Shown here in pieces: positions 7,182 through 14,219 of a DNA stretch of 17,337 nt. A model generated the notes under the pieces. It ran no database searches, was not told the DNA's origin, and worked only from the letters and a program-made list of their open reading frames with translations. The stretch is from an uncultured Oscillospiraceae bacterium (GTDB taxonomy: Bacteria; Bacillota; Clostridia; Oscillospirales; Oscillospiraceae). Numbering within the stretch: position 1 is the stretch's first letter; the number at the start of each line of letters is the position of its first letter. The position numbers were made by a program, and so were the translations under genes. Where the stretch lies: assembly GCA_904398675.1 (NCBI GenBank), contig CAJFPI010000005.1, positions 1-17,337 on the forward strand, given 5' to 3'.

Positions 7182-7210
7182 AGCGTACCATATTTTTATG
7201 GGATTTACAA
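7182..7210 (-). promoter_or_regulatory. Promoter of the small protein-phosphatase-CmpB operon
   Basis: Minus strand: -35 TTGTAA (7205-7210), 17-base spacer, -10 TACGCT (7182-7187). A CAGCGC/GCGCTG dyad (7158-7173) lies in the leader just before the first gene. The -35 is only about ten bases from the divergent PerR-gene -35. Confidence 0.55.
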
Positions 7211-7220
7211 GAAAAAGTGC

Positions 7221-7249
7221 TTGACAAACCGGCGGGACTCATGTATATT
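7221..7249 (+). promoter_or_regulatory. Promoter of the PerR-like gene
   Basis: Perfect -35 TTGACA (7221-7226), 17-base spacer, -10 TATATT (7244-7249). It is followed immediately by the dyad at 7251-7273. Confidence 0.75.
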
Positions 7250-7250
7250 C

Positions 7251-7273
7251 TTATTAGGAACTGATCCTAATAA
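7251..7273. promoter_or_regulatory. Operator dyad at the PerR-like promoter
   Basis: Perfect 9-bp inverted repeat TTATTAGGA and TCCTAATAA around a 5-base centre, directly after the -10, so covering the transcription start. Its layout matches Fur/PerR-type operators although the sequence departs from the Bacillus Per box (TTATAAT arms). It most likely provides autoregulation. Confidence 0.7.
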
Positions 7274-7283
7274 GGAGGGCGGC

Positions 7284-7670
7284 ATGATCACCAAGCGCAA
7301 TACGCCCCAAAAAGGGATGATACTGGACACGCTCCGCAAGATGGGAACCCATCCCACTGCCGGAGAGGTCTATGCGGCGGTCCACCGCCGCAGCCCCACG
7401 ATCAGCCGCTCCACGGTATACCGGGTATTGGGCCAGATGGCGGCGGACGGGACGATTCTCCGGGTCTGCCTCGCCGGGTCAGACGACCGGTTTGACGGCA
7501 GCACCCATCCCCACAACCACATCCGCTGCCGCCGCTGCGGCGCCGTGGCTGATATGCCGTGGGTGGAGGTGGCGCCGCCGGGGGACACCTCCGGCTATGC
7601 GCTGACCGGCTACACTGTGGAATATGAGGGTCTGTGTCCCCGGTGCCGGAAAGCGCCGAAGGAAGGATAG
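7284..7670 (+). CDS. perR: Fur-family peroxide-type repressor (PerR-like)
   Basis: 128-residue Fur-family metalloregulator that would repress oxidative-stress genes until oxidised. Residues 5-60 are the winged helix (THPTAGEVYAAVHRR, then ISRSTVYRVLGQMAADGTI). The C-terminal half holds two zinc-site Cys pairs (C82/C85 and C118/C121). All five positions that bind the sensing iron in Bacillus PerR have counterparts here by alignment from memory: H23, D71, H77, H79 and D90, so PerR rather than Zur or Fur is favoured. ATG 7284 is chosen over the longer frame because AAGGAGG precedes it and the upstream part overlaps the promoter. The N-terminus is about 15 residues shorter than Bacillus PerR. The reverse rubrerythrin gene follows after 65 bases, a common peroxide-defence pair in Clostridia. 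Confidence 0.88.
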   Translation: MITKRNTPQKGMILDTLRKMGTHPTAGEVYAAVHRRSPTISRSTVYRVLGQMAADGTILRVCLAGSDDRFDGSTHPHNHIRCRRCGAVADMPWVEVAPPGDTSGYALTGYTVEYEGLCPRCRKAPKEG

Positions 7671-7735
7671 AACAGCCGAAAGGCTCTCTATATAAGTTAA
7701 ATGTATGAGTAAATTTTGAAAAGGAGATTACTGCT

Positions 7736-8323
7736 ATGAAAAAGTGGGTCTGCCCTGTCTGTGGTTATGTTCATGAAGGCGATACTCCCCCGGAGTTCTG
7801 CCCGGTCTGCAAGGTCCCCGGCGCCAAGTTCACCGAGATGAAGGCTGACGCCAAGCTGGCTGCCGAGCATGAGTACGGCATCTATGCCAAGACCGTGAAG
7901 AACAACGCCGACATCAGCGAAGAGGACAAGAAGTATATCTTTGACCAGCTGATGGCCAACTTCAATGGCGAGTGCTCCGAGGTCGGCATGTATCTCTGCA
8001 TGGCTCGGATCGCCCACCGCGAGGGCTATCCCGAGATCGGCCTGTACTGGGAGAAGGCCGCTTATGAGGAGGCCGAGCACGCCGCCAAGTTTGCTGAGCT
8101 GCTGGGCGAGGATCTGGAGCCCAACATGAAGGCTACCACCAAGGACAACCTGGCCTGGCGTGTGGACTGCGAGTTTGGCGCCACCCAGGGCAAGTTCGAT
8201 CTGGCCGCCTGCGCCAAGAAGAACGGCCTGGACGCCATCCATGACACCGTCCACGAGATGGCCCGCGACGAGGCCCGCCACGGCAAGGCGCTGAAGGGCC
8301 TGCTGGAGCGCTACTTCAAATAA
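7736..8323 (+). CDS. rbr: Reverse rubrerythrin (N-terminal rubredoxin plus ferritin-like diiron domain)
   Basis: Non-haem diiron peroxidase reducing hydrogen peroxide (and possibly O2) in the cytoplasm of anaerobes. Unlike classical rubrerythrin, the rubredoxin domain is at the N-terminus: C6/C9 (CPVCGYVHEG) and C22/C25 (FCPVCK) bind the electron-entry iron. The four-helix diiron domain follows (about 45-195) with ligand-type helices SEVGMYLCMARIAHREGYPE, YEEAEHAAKFAELLGE and HEMARDEARHGKALKGLL. At 195 residues it has the usual length. AAAAGGAG stands eight bases before the ATG. It is 65 bases behind the PerR-like gene, probably co-transcribed, and a strong terminator follows. Codon use is strongly biased to C- and G-ending preferred codons, suggesting high expression. 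Confidence 0.96.
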   Translation: MKKWVCPVCGYVHEGDTPPEFCPVCKVPGAKFTEMKADAKLAAEHEYGIYAKTVKNNADISEEDKKYIFDQLMANFNGECSEVGMYLCMARIAHREGYPEIGLYWEKAAYEEAEHAAKFAELLGEDLEPNMKATTKDNLAWRVDCEFGATQGKFDLAACAKKNGLDAIHDTVHEMARDEARHGKALKGLLERYFK

Positions 8324-8354
8324 AAATAAGCAAACGAAACAAACCGGTCTCTTT

Positions 8355-8390
8355 GAGAGGGGCGGCGCATATGCGCCGCCCTCTCTTTTT
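8355..8390 (+). terminator. Intrinsic terminator after the rubrerythrin gene
   Basis: GAGAGGGGCGGCGC and GCGCCGCCCTCTC pair in a 13-bp stem with one bulged G around a short AT centre, followed by five T. It lies about 30 bases behind the rubrerythrin stop and closes the PerR-rubrerythrin unit. Confidence 0.93.
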
Positions 8391-8505
8391 CCCGGCGGCC
8401 CTGATCCCCGGCACCCCGCCCTGCTGTACCCTGCCCTATGGCGGATCCCGTCCGCATACCGGCCGGCGCACACCGTTACCTATTTTGCCGCCAGCCTGAT
8501 CTTTA

Positions 8506-8522
8506 GGTTGACATTGTAAACC
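8506..8522. promoter_or_regulatory. Upstream BlaI-type operator
   Basis: GGTTGACATTGTAAACC, a 17-bp palindrome with one mismatch, covering the -35 box. Same arms as the downstream site at 8538-8554; the core resembles the TACA/TGTA core of BlaI/MecI operators. Confidence 0.7.
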
Positions 8523-8536
8523 TGTTGTGATAGGAT
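8508..8536 (+). promoter_or_regulatory. Promoter of the BlaI/BlaR1-like pair
   Basis: Perfect -35 TTGACA (8508-8513), 17-base spacer, -10 TAGGAT (8531-8536). It is enclosed by the two operators, as expected for a repressor that controls its own operon. Confidence 0.75.
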
Positions 8537-8537
8537 T

Positions 8538-8554
8538 GGTTTACAAAGTAGACC
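8538..8554. promoter_or_regulatory. Downstream BlaI-type operator
   Basis: GGTTTACAAAGTAGACC, a 17-bp palindrome with one mismatch, just after the -10 and over the predicted start. Its centre is 32 bp (about three helical turns) from that of the upstream operator. Confidence 0.7.
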
Positions 8555-8572
8555 AAAGGAGGGATCCGGCAT

Positions 8573-8959
8573 ATGAGCCATACCCATTTAACTGCCAGCG
8601 AGTGGAACGTTTTAGACTGCCTGTGGGAGGAGAGCCCGCAGACTGTGATGGCCCTTGTGGAAAAGCTGGGGCGGAAGGTGGGCTGGGCCAAGAGCACCAC
8701 CATCACCACCCTGCGCCGCATGGAGGAGAAGGGGCTGATCCGCTGCGAAACGGTGGGAAAGGCCAAGCACTACACGCCGGCGGTAGACCGGGAGGCGGCG
8801 GTGGTGGACGAGACCAACAGCTTTCTCAGCCGGGTCTACCGGGGCAGCGTGGGTCTGCTGGTGAGCACCATGGTCCGGCAGCAGGCTCTCAGCCAGGAGG
8901 ATATCCAGGCGCTGCAGGATATCCTGGACCAGGCGAAGGGAGGGGATGGCCGTGGCTGA
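8573..8959 (+). CDS. BlaI/MecI/CopY-family transcriptional repressor
   Basis: 128-residue dimeric winged-helix repressor, usual length for the family. Residues 1-80 carry the HTH (LTASEWNVLDCLWEESPQT, then WAKSTTITTLRRMEEKGLI, then GKAKHYTPAVDRE). The C-terminal helices (about 82-122) form the dimer part, where family members are cut by the partner protease. The ATG has AAAGGAGG eleven bases ahead. The gene overlaps the following M56 protease gene by 14 bases, the standard arrangement of a repressor with its antirepressor. The two 17-bp operators at its promoter imply autorepression. The inducer need not be a beta-lactam: many BlaI-M56 pairs in Clostridia have no beta-lactamase, and none is present here. 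Confidence 0.93.
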   Translation: MSHTHLTASEWNVLDCLWEESPQTVMALVEKLGRKVGWAKSTTITTLRRMEEKGLIRCETVGKAKHYTPAVDREAAVVDETNSFLSRVYRGSVGLLVSTMVRQQALSQEDIQALQDILDQAKGGDGRG

Positions 8960-11900
8960 GTGGATCCTCTCCTCCTCCCTGCTGATCCTTCTGGCGGCGC
9001 TACTGCGCCGCCTGCTGCGGGGCAGGGTGTACAGCCGGATCCTCTACGGCCTGTGGGGGCTGGTTCTGGTGCGGCTGCTGCTGCCGGTACAGCTGTTTTC
9101 CGCGCCGGTGAGCCTGTCGGGCTTTGTGGACGCCCTGTCCCGCCCCGCCCAGAGCAGCACCGTCCTCCCACAGACAGCGGGCCAGCCGGAGAGCCTGCCG
9201 TCCTCCGCCTCGGGGGAGGACAGCGGCACACAGGAGAACGGAAACAACGCCGCCCCCAGCGGCGGCGACACTTCGGGGACGCCCTCCGCCGCCCTCCCCG
9301 TCCAGACCATCCCCCAGGAAGGCGGAAATGATGCCCTGCCCTCCGCCCAGCCGGAGGAACAGGAAACCGGCACCTCTGCGGCGCTGTGGAGTCTCCTGCC
9401 GGTTGTGTGGGGCCTGGGCGCCGGCGGGGTGCTGCTGGCGGTCCTGGTGTCCAATGTCCGGTTTTCCCGCCGACTGCGCCGGATGCGGCAGCCTCTGGCA
9501 GTGAAGGGTTTTCCCCTGCCGGTGTATGTGGCCCAGGGGCTGGACTCCCCCTGTCTGTGCGGCCTTGCGGGGCCGGCGGTCTATGTGACGGCGGAGGCGG
9601 CGGCGGATCCCCGGATGCTCCGCCATGTGCTGGCCCACGAGCTGACCCATCTTCGCCATCTGGACCCCCTCTGGAGCGCGCTGCGCCTTCTGGCCCTGGC
9701 CATCCACTGGTATAACCCCCTGGTATGGTGGGCGGCGGTCCTCTCCCGGCGGGACGGGGAGCTGGCCTGTGACGAGGGGGCCCTCCGGCGGCTGGGGGAA
9801 AGTGAGCGCATCGCCTACGGCGAGACCCTGCTCCGCCTTTTGACGGCAAAACCCGGCCCCTCGGACCTCCTCTGCTGCGCCACCACCATGACCGGGGAAA
9901 AGCGCAGCCTCCGGGAGCGGTTCCAGCGGCTGACGGAAAAGCCGAAACTCCTGCTCCTCCCCCTGGCGGCGCTGGTGATCGTGGCGGCCGGGGCGGTGCT
10001 CTTTCTCTTCTCCGGTCCGGCCACGGTGTACCGGGAGGTGACGCTGGTGGAGGGCGTCCCCTACGGCCGGGTGTCGGCGGAGGAGGAGTGGGTCCGGCTG
10101 GGGGAGGCTCTGCCGCCGCCCCAGTCCTGGGCCGGCTCGGACCAGGCCGGCCGGGGCGAGGCCCAGACACTCACCGGAGACCCTGATATATGGGGCGCCA
10201 TGGTCTCCCGGCGGGAGGGGTGGCTGGTGGCGCGGTACGCCGTGGGCATGGGTACGGTGGACACCTACATCTACCGCACCCAAAACGGCGGACGCACCTG
10301 GGCGGAGACCTCTGTACCGGATGTGTTCTGGGCCCCCAGCGCGGCGGGGTTCCTCACCGGAGACCGGATGATCCTGGCCTACACGGCCTTTGACGGAGAC
10401 GGCCCGGCCTACCTCACCAAAGACGGCGGGGAGACCTGGGAGGAGATCCCCTACCCCACATTCCCCGACGAGGGGGAGGGGTCTATCTACACGGTCTCCA
10501 TTGTCTCCGAGGGCGACCGGGTCTCCATGGCCCTCTGCGGCGGCGGGGCCACCGGGTGGAATCTGGTGTCGGAGGACCTGGGGGACACCTGGGAGAAAAG
10601 CTCCCCCCTGGAGCTGGTGGAGCTGTCCAACGAGGGGTATGTGACCCGGGCCGTCCTCTTCCGAAACCCTGACACAGCAGATCTGGAGGCCATCAACGAG
10701 GAGATCACCGCCATTGCCCGGCAGTACGACAGCACCGCCGCGGAGAACCGCTCCAGCCTGGCCTCGGCTCCCAGCCTGGGCCGGGAGACCATCAATATCC
10801 TGCTCCGGGGATCATCGTACCCCTGGTACGGCACCGACGGGGAGATCTACTGTTTCTGCTACGACTACCTCCACCAGGAGCGGATCACCCTGGAGGAGGC
10901 CCTCAGCCGCAGCGGCTGGCAGATGGGCGGCATCCAGAGCGCCCTGACGGACTATGTCTTCACCCACCTCTCTGACTTCGGCTATCCGGAGGACGCCGAG
11001 AGCATCAGCGCCGACTTTGACGTGGCTGGGTTCCGCCAGCGGCTGGACGGGGGCTGGGACTTCTTCCTCCAGTACCACAAGACGGGCGCGGAGGGAGCGG
11101 AGAACAGCTACTCCGGCAGCGACTGGGACTACCTCCTCACCTTCTCCGACGGGGTGATCCTCCCGGGCGTCGCCATCCCGGAGGAGGAGCAGATCCGCAG
11201 TCTGGACGTGGACCACGCCGCCAGCTACGACAGCGCGGCGGTAGCCGCTCAGCGGGCCGACGCCCGGCCGGTGACGGCGCTCCTCCCCAACCTGTCGCCG
11301 GAGGACTTCTCCTCCATCAGCTATGACGTGGACCCCCAGGCCCTGGTGGACGCGGTCTACGAGGCCATGGACCATGTGACGGCGGAAAATATAGACGCTC
11401 TCTGGTCCCTGACCGCCTATCTGGAGGGCGGGACGGATACGCGCTATCTCAATTTCCAGGCGGGGCTGACGGAGCATCTGGTGCAGATCACCTATCGAAA
11501 CCAGTATTATTCCAACACCTGCCAGGTGGACTGCGAAAGTCTCTATCAGCTGGTCCGCCGGGCCGGAGACCCGCCGGAGGGGACTGTGGACCGGACCGCC
11601 TACGCCCAGTACCAGTCCATCTTGGAGAGCTTTATGGACACTGCCCTGCAAACCTACCAGGAAAACGCGCCGGCGGCAGGCTACAGCAGCTGGGTGGTGC
11701 TGAACTTCACCCGGGAGCGGACCCTGGAGGAGGTGGTCCCCGGCGTGACGGCCCAGGTCTATGATCTGGACTTCGCCCTTCTGATGGAGCACCCGGAGCA
11801 CGCCTTCTGGGTGGGCGGCAACTATATCGACAGCCAGCTACGGATGCGGGGCGTGGTTTGGAACAGCTGCTTTACCGCCTACTACCGGGGGGACACCCTG

Positions 11901-12605
11901 GTCCGGACCGCGTTTCTGGGGCAGGAGATCCTGAGCGCCACGGAGGCGTCGGCCAGAGACTATGCGGCGGAGGGCTATTCCGACATCTCGTCGGACTTCC
12001 CCGCCTCCCTGGGCCTGCTGGAGACGGAGGCCTATTCCACCACCTCCACAGAATTTATCTCCGCCTTCCTCCGCTACTACGACGAGAATCCCTATGAGCT
12101 GCGGCTGCTGCCGGACTTCTCCGCCAGCCAGTCCCCCAGCTGGGACGCTCTCTCCCTCTTTGCCTTTCAAACTGCCGTCTGGGAGGATTCCATGGCGGGG
12201 AGCACCTACACCGGCTCCATCAGCGCCCAGCGGTTTGCCCAGGTGGTGCAGCAGTATCTGGGCGGCCTCCGCTACACCGACGGCAGCTCCAGCTACCTCA
12301 CCTACACCGGCGGCCGCTATGTCCCCACCGGCTGGGACGTCCACGGCCAGGTGTTCTACCGCCTGACCAGCCTTCAGCCGGAGGGGGACGGGGTCTACCG
12401 GGCCGTCTTTGACGGCGTCGCCTTCCAGGAGGACGACTTTTTCGACGGGAATCTGACCGCGGAGACCATCATCGCCGCCCTCCGGGAGCCGGACTACCGG
12501 GATGCCTACGCCGTCAGCGAGGAGGTTGAGGTCACCTTCCGGCTGGGCGGGGCGGGAGAAAACGAGCTGGTCTATCTCTCCTGTTCACGGACAGAGCTGG
12601 CCTGA
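8946..12605 (+). CDS. M56-family (BlaR1-like) membrane metalloprotease with giant Asp-box-containing C-terminal region
   Basis: 1219-residue sensor protease, about twice the length of BlaR1. Two N-terminal TM segments (about 5-20, 28-48) are followed by a Ser/Pro/Gly/Glu-rich outer loop (about 55-145) and a third TM (about 148-170). The cytoplasmic zinc protease has H231-E-L-T-H235 and ELACDEGALRR, with E272 the probable third ligand. A fourth TM (about 335-356) leads outside. There, three Asp-box (BNR) motifs (RTQNGGRTWAE about 444, TKDGGETWEE about 490, EDLGDTWEK about 542) suggest part of a beta-propeller. The remaining 650 residues are rich in Tyr, Asp and Ser and I do not recognise them. 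No penicillin-binding SxxK/KTG arrangement is evident, so a beta-lactam is not the likely signal. The expected role is to cut the BlaI-type partner when the outer region binds its ligand. GTG 8952 is an alternative start. Confidence 0.88.
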   Translation: MAVAEWILSSSLLILLAALLRRLLRGRVYSRILYGLWGLVLVRLLLPVQLFSAPVSLSGFVDALSRPAQSSTVLPQTAGQPESLPSSASGEDSGTQENGNNAAPSGGDTSGTPSAALPVQTIPQEGGNDALPSAQPEEQETGTSAALWSLLPVVWGLGAGGVLLAVLVSNVRFSRRLRRMRQPLAVKGFPLPVYVAQGLDSPCLCGLAGPAVYVTAEAAADPRMLRHVLAHELTHLRHLDPLWSALRLLALAIHWYNPLVWWAAVLSRRDGELACDEGALRRLGESERIAYGETLLRLLTAKPGPSDLLCCATTMTGEKRSLRERFQRLTEKPKLLLLPLAALVIVAAGAVLFLFSGPATVYREVTLVEGVPYGRVSAEEEWVRLGEALPPPQSWAGSDQAGRGEAQTLTGDPDIWGAMVSRREGWLVARYAVGMGTVDTYIYRTQNGGRTWAETSVPDVFWAPSAAGFLTGDRMILAYTAFDGDGPAYLTKDGGETWEEIPYPTFPDEGEGSIYTVSIVSEGDRVSMALCGGGATGWNLVSEDLGDTWEKSSPLELVELSNEGYVTRAVLFRNPDTADLEAINEEITAIARQYDSTAAENRSSLASAPSLGRETINILLRGSSYPWYGTDGEIYCFCYDYLHQERITLEEALSRSGWQMGGIQSALTDYVFTHLSDFGYPEDAESISADFDVAGFRQRLDGGWDFFLQYHKTGAEGAENSYSGSDWDYLLTFSDGVILPGVAIPEEEQIRSLDVDHAASYDSAAVAAQRADARPVTALLPNLSPEDFSSISYDVDPQALVDAVYEAMDHVTAENIDALWSLTAYLEGGTDTRYLNFQAGLTEHLVQITYRNQYYSNTCQVDCESLYQLVRRAGDPPEGTVDRTAYAQYQSILESFMDTALQTYQENAPAAGYSSWVVLNFTRERTLEEVVPGVTAQVYDLDFALLMEHPEHAFWVGGNYIDSQLRMRGVVWNSCFTAYYRGDTLVRTAFLGQEILSATEASARDYAAEGYSDISSDFPASLGLLETEAYSTTSTEFISAFLRYYDENPYELRLLPDFSASQSPSWDALSLFAFQTAVWEDSMAGSTYTGSISAQRFAQVVQQYLGGLRYTDGSSSYLTYTGGRYVPTGWDVHGQVFYRLTSLQPEGDGVYRAVFDGVAFQEDDFFDGNLTAETIIAALREPDYRDAYAVSEEVEVTFRLGGAGENELVYLSCSRTELA

Positions 12606-12723
12606 CCCTTCCACAGCCGCGCGGCGGAATGCATAGAAAAGACGGCAGCCCGCATCCCTGTCACAGCGCCGTGCAAAAGCGGCACATTGTGCGGCAGTTC
12701 CGCCGCTATCCTCCTCAGCAGTC

Positions 12724-12766
12724 AGGCTGGAGCGCCCGGCATCTGCCAGGTGCTCCAGCCTGTTTC
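12724..12766 (+). terminator. Probable terminator after the M56 protease gene
   Basis: Perfect 10-bp stem AGGCTGGAGC / GCTCCAGCCT around an 18-base loop, followed by GTTT. The T-run is short, so termination may be partial. It lies about 120 bases behind the stop codon. Confidence 0.6.
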
Positions 12767-12812
12767 CCCCTCGCATGCCCGCCGGGTATGACGGGATATA
12801 GCCGCAGGGTAT

Positions 12813-12841
12813 TTGTCTTTTCCCGGCGCCGGCGCTATAAT
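12813..12841 (+). promoter_or_regulatory. Promoter of the Fe-S aldo/keto-reductase gene
   Basis: -35 TTGTCT (12813-12818), 17-base spacer, perfect -10 TATAAT (12836-12841). The start would be near 12848, about 70 bases before the chosen ATG, and it excludes the longer reading frame starting at 12813. Confidence 0.7.
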
Positions 12842-12917
12842 GGAGGCGAGATTGAAAATCCCTGCTGGGCGGCCGTCTGCCGCCCCCGGGAAATTCGGAA
12901 TGAGCGAGGAAAAGTAT

Positions 12918-14015
12918 ATGGAGTACCGCGTCAACCGCCGCACCGGCGAGCGCATCAGCGTATTGGGCCTGGGCAGCAGCTCCATCGCCTCCGCCGGGGA
13001 GGCGGAGGGCATTGAGACCCTGCGCCTGGCCTTTGAAAAAGGCATCAACTACTTCGATCTGGCCACTGCCGAATCGGACAACTTTCCCCTCTTCGGCAAG
13101 GCCCTTGCCGGCGTACGGGAGAAGATCCGCTATCAGCTCCACCTGGGGGCGGACTACGGCCCGGGCAAAAGCTACGGCTGGACTGTGGAGCTGGACAAAG
13201 CCCGCCGCTCTCTGGACTGGCAGCTGAAGGCCCTGGGCACCGACTACATCGACTACGGCTTTATCCACTGTCTGGACGAGCTGGCCGACTGGGAGCAGTA
13301 CCAGAAAAACGGCCTTCTGGACTACCTGCTGGAGCTGAAAAAGGCGGGCGTGGTCCGCCACATCGGCCTCAGCTCCCACACCCCGGCCCTGGCCAACCGG
13401 GTGCTGGACACGGGCCTTGTGGACATGCTGATGTTCAGCATCAACCCCGCCTATGACTACAGCCACGGGGAGTATGCCAAGGGCAGCGGCTCGGAGCGGA
13501 TGGCCCTCTACCGCCGGTGCGAGGCGGAGGGCGTAGGCATCTCGGTGATGAAACCCTTCTCCTCCGGCCAGCTGCTGGACGGGAAAACCTCCCCCTTCGG
13601 CGTGGCGCTCAGCGAGTACCAGTGCATCCAGTACGCCCTGGACCGCCCTGGTGTGCTGACGGTGCTGCCCGGCGTGGGGGGAAAAGCGGAGCTGACGCGC
13701 GTCCTGGGCTATTTTGACGCCGGCGAGGCGGAGCGGGACTACAGCGCCATCAGCGCCATCACTCCCCGGGATATGGAGGGTACCTGCGTCTACTGCAACC
13801 ACTGCCAGCCCTGCCCGGCGGGCCTTGATGTGGGCCTCATCAACAAATACTACGATCTGGCCCGGGCGGGGGACGCCCTGGCCGCGGACCACTACCGGAC
13901 GCTGTCCGTTCAGGCCGACGCCTGCATCGCCTGCGGCCACTGCAACAGCCGTTGTCCCTTCCATGTGGACCAGGCGGCCAGGATGGAGGAGATCCGCCGG
14001 TATTTTGCCGGCTGA
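12918..14015 (+). CDS. Aldo/keto-reductase-like protein with C-terminal double [4Fe-4S] ferredoxin domain
   Basis: 365-residue cytoplasmic redox protein: a TIM-barrel of the aldo/keto reductase superfamily (about 1-280) fused to a bacterial ferredoxin-type module (about 288-350). Cluster motifs are C290-x2-C-x2-C-x2-C299-P and C336-x2-C-x2-C-x3-C346-P. The barrel shows INYFDLA with D47 and DYIDYGFIHCLDE with H117, matching two of the four classical catalytic residues. The usual Tyr five residues after the Asp and the Lys of the next strand are not visible (AESDNFPLFGKAL and YQLHLGADYG stand there), so ordinary NAD(P)H carbonyl reduction is doubtful; this subfamily is common in anaerobes and its substrate is unknown. 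ATG 12918 is chosen for its GAGGA seven bases upstream; in-frame ATG 12900 has no good SD. It has its own promoter and a strong terminator, so it is monocistronic. Confidence 0.9.
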   Translation: MEYRVNRRTGERISVLGLGSSSIASAGEAEGIETLRLAFEKGINYFDLATAESDNFPLFGKALAGVREKIRYQLHLGADYGPGKSYGWTVELDKARRSLDWQLKALGTDYIDYGFIHCLDELADWEQYQKNGLLDYLLELKKAGVVRHIGLSSHTPALANRVLDTGLVDMLMFSINPAYDYSHGEYAKGSGSERMALYRRCEAEGVGISVMKPFSSGQLLDGKTSPFGVALSEYQCIQYALDRPGVLTVLPGVGGKAELTRVLGYFDAGEAERDYSAISAITPRDMEGTCVYCNHCQPCPAGLDVGLINKYYDLARAGDALAADHYRTLSVQADACIACGHCNSRCPFHVDQAARMEEIRRYFAG

Positions 14016-14159
14016 GCGTCCCCTTCCCAAGCGGCCGCCGTATCAGTATGCCATCGGCAGAGCGGGATGGCCGCCGGAAACGCCCCTTTTCCCCTTCAGC
14101 AGGACGGCAGGAAGGGCCGTCCCAGTCATGCAAAAGCAGCAAGTGAACGGCCGAAAGAA

Positions 14160-14203
14160 CCCTGCCCGGCATCTGCAGTGCAGATGCCGGGCAGGGCTTT
14201 TTT
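14160..14203. terminator. Strong bidirectional terminator between convergent genes
   Basis: Perfect 18-bp inverted repeat (14160-14177 and 14179-14196, arms beginning CCCTGCCCGGCATC) with practically no loop, then CTTTTTT on the plus strand. On the minus strand TTCTTTC follows, so it can also stop the DUF5693 transcript that ends at 14220. It is 145 bases after the Fe-S protein stop. Confidence 0.9.
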
Positions 14204-14219
14204 CTGTCAACAGACAGCG

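Larger units (their letters stand above)
12606..12917 (+). other. Non-coding region between the M56 protease gene and the Fe-S aldo/keto-reductase gene
   Basis: 312 bases without a convincing gene. They hold a terminator-like hairpin (12724-12761) for the protease gene, then a promoter (12813-12841) for the next gene, then a leader of about 70 bases. Confidence 0.7.

Noticed and set aside
8836..10283. Two long minus-strand frames (444 and 427 residues, Pro/Arg- and Gly/Gln-rich)
   Set aside because: Antisense of the BlaI and M56 protease genes, whose HTH and HELTH motifs are clear.
8946..12605. A beta-lactam resistance sensor (BlaR1/MecR1)
   Set aside because: No penicillin-binding motifs in the outer region and no beta-lactamase or PBP2a gene in the window.
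12585..14030. 481-residue minus-strand frame
   Set aside because: Antisense of the Fe-S aldo/keto-reductase, which has all eight cluster Cys in the plus frame.
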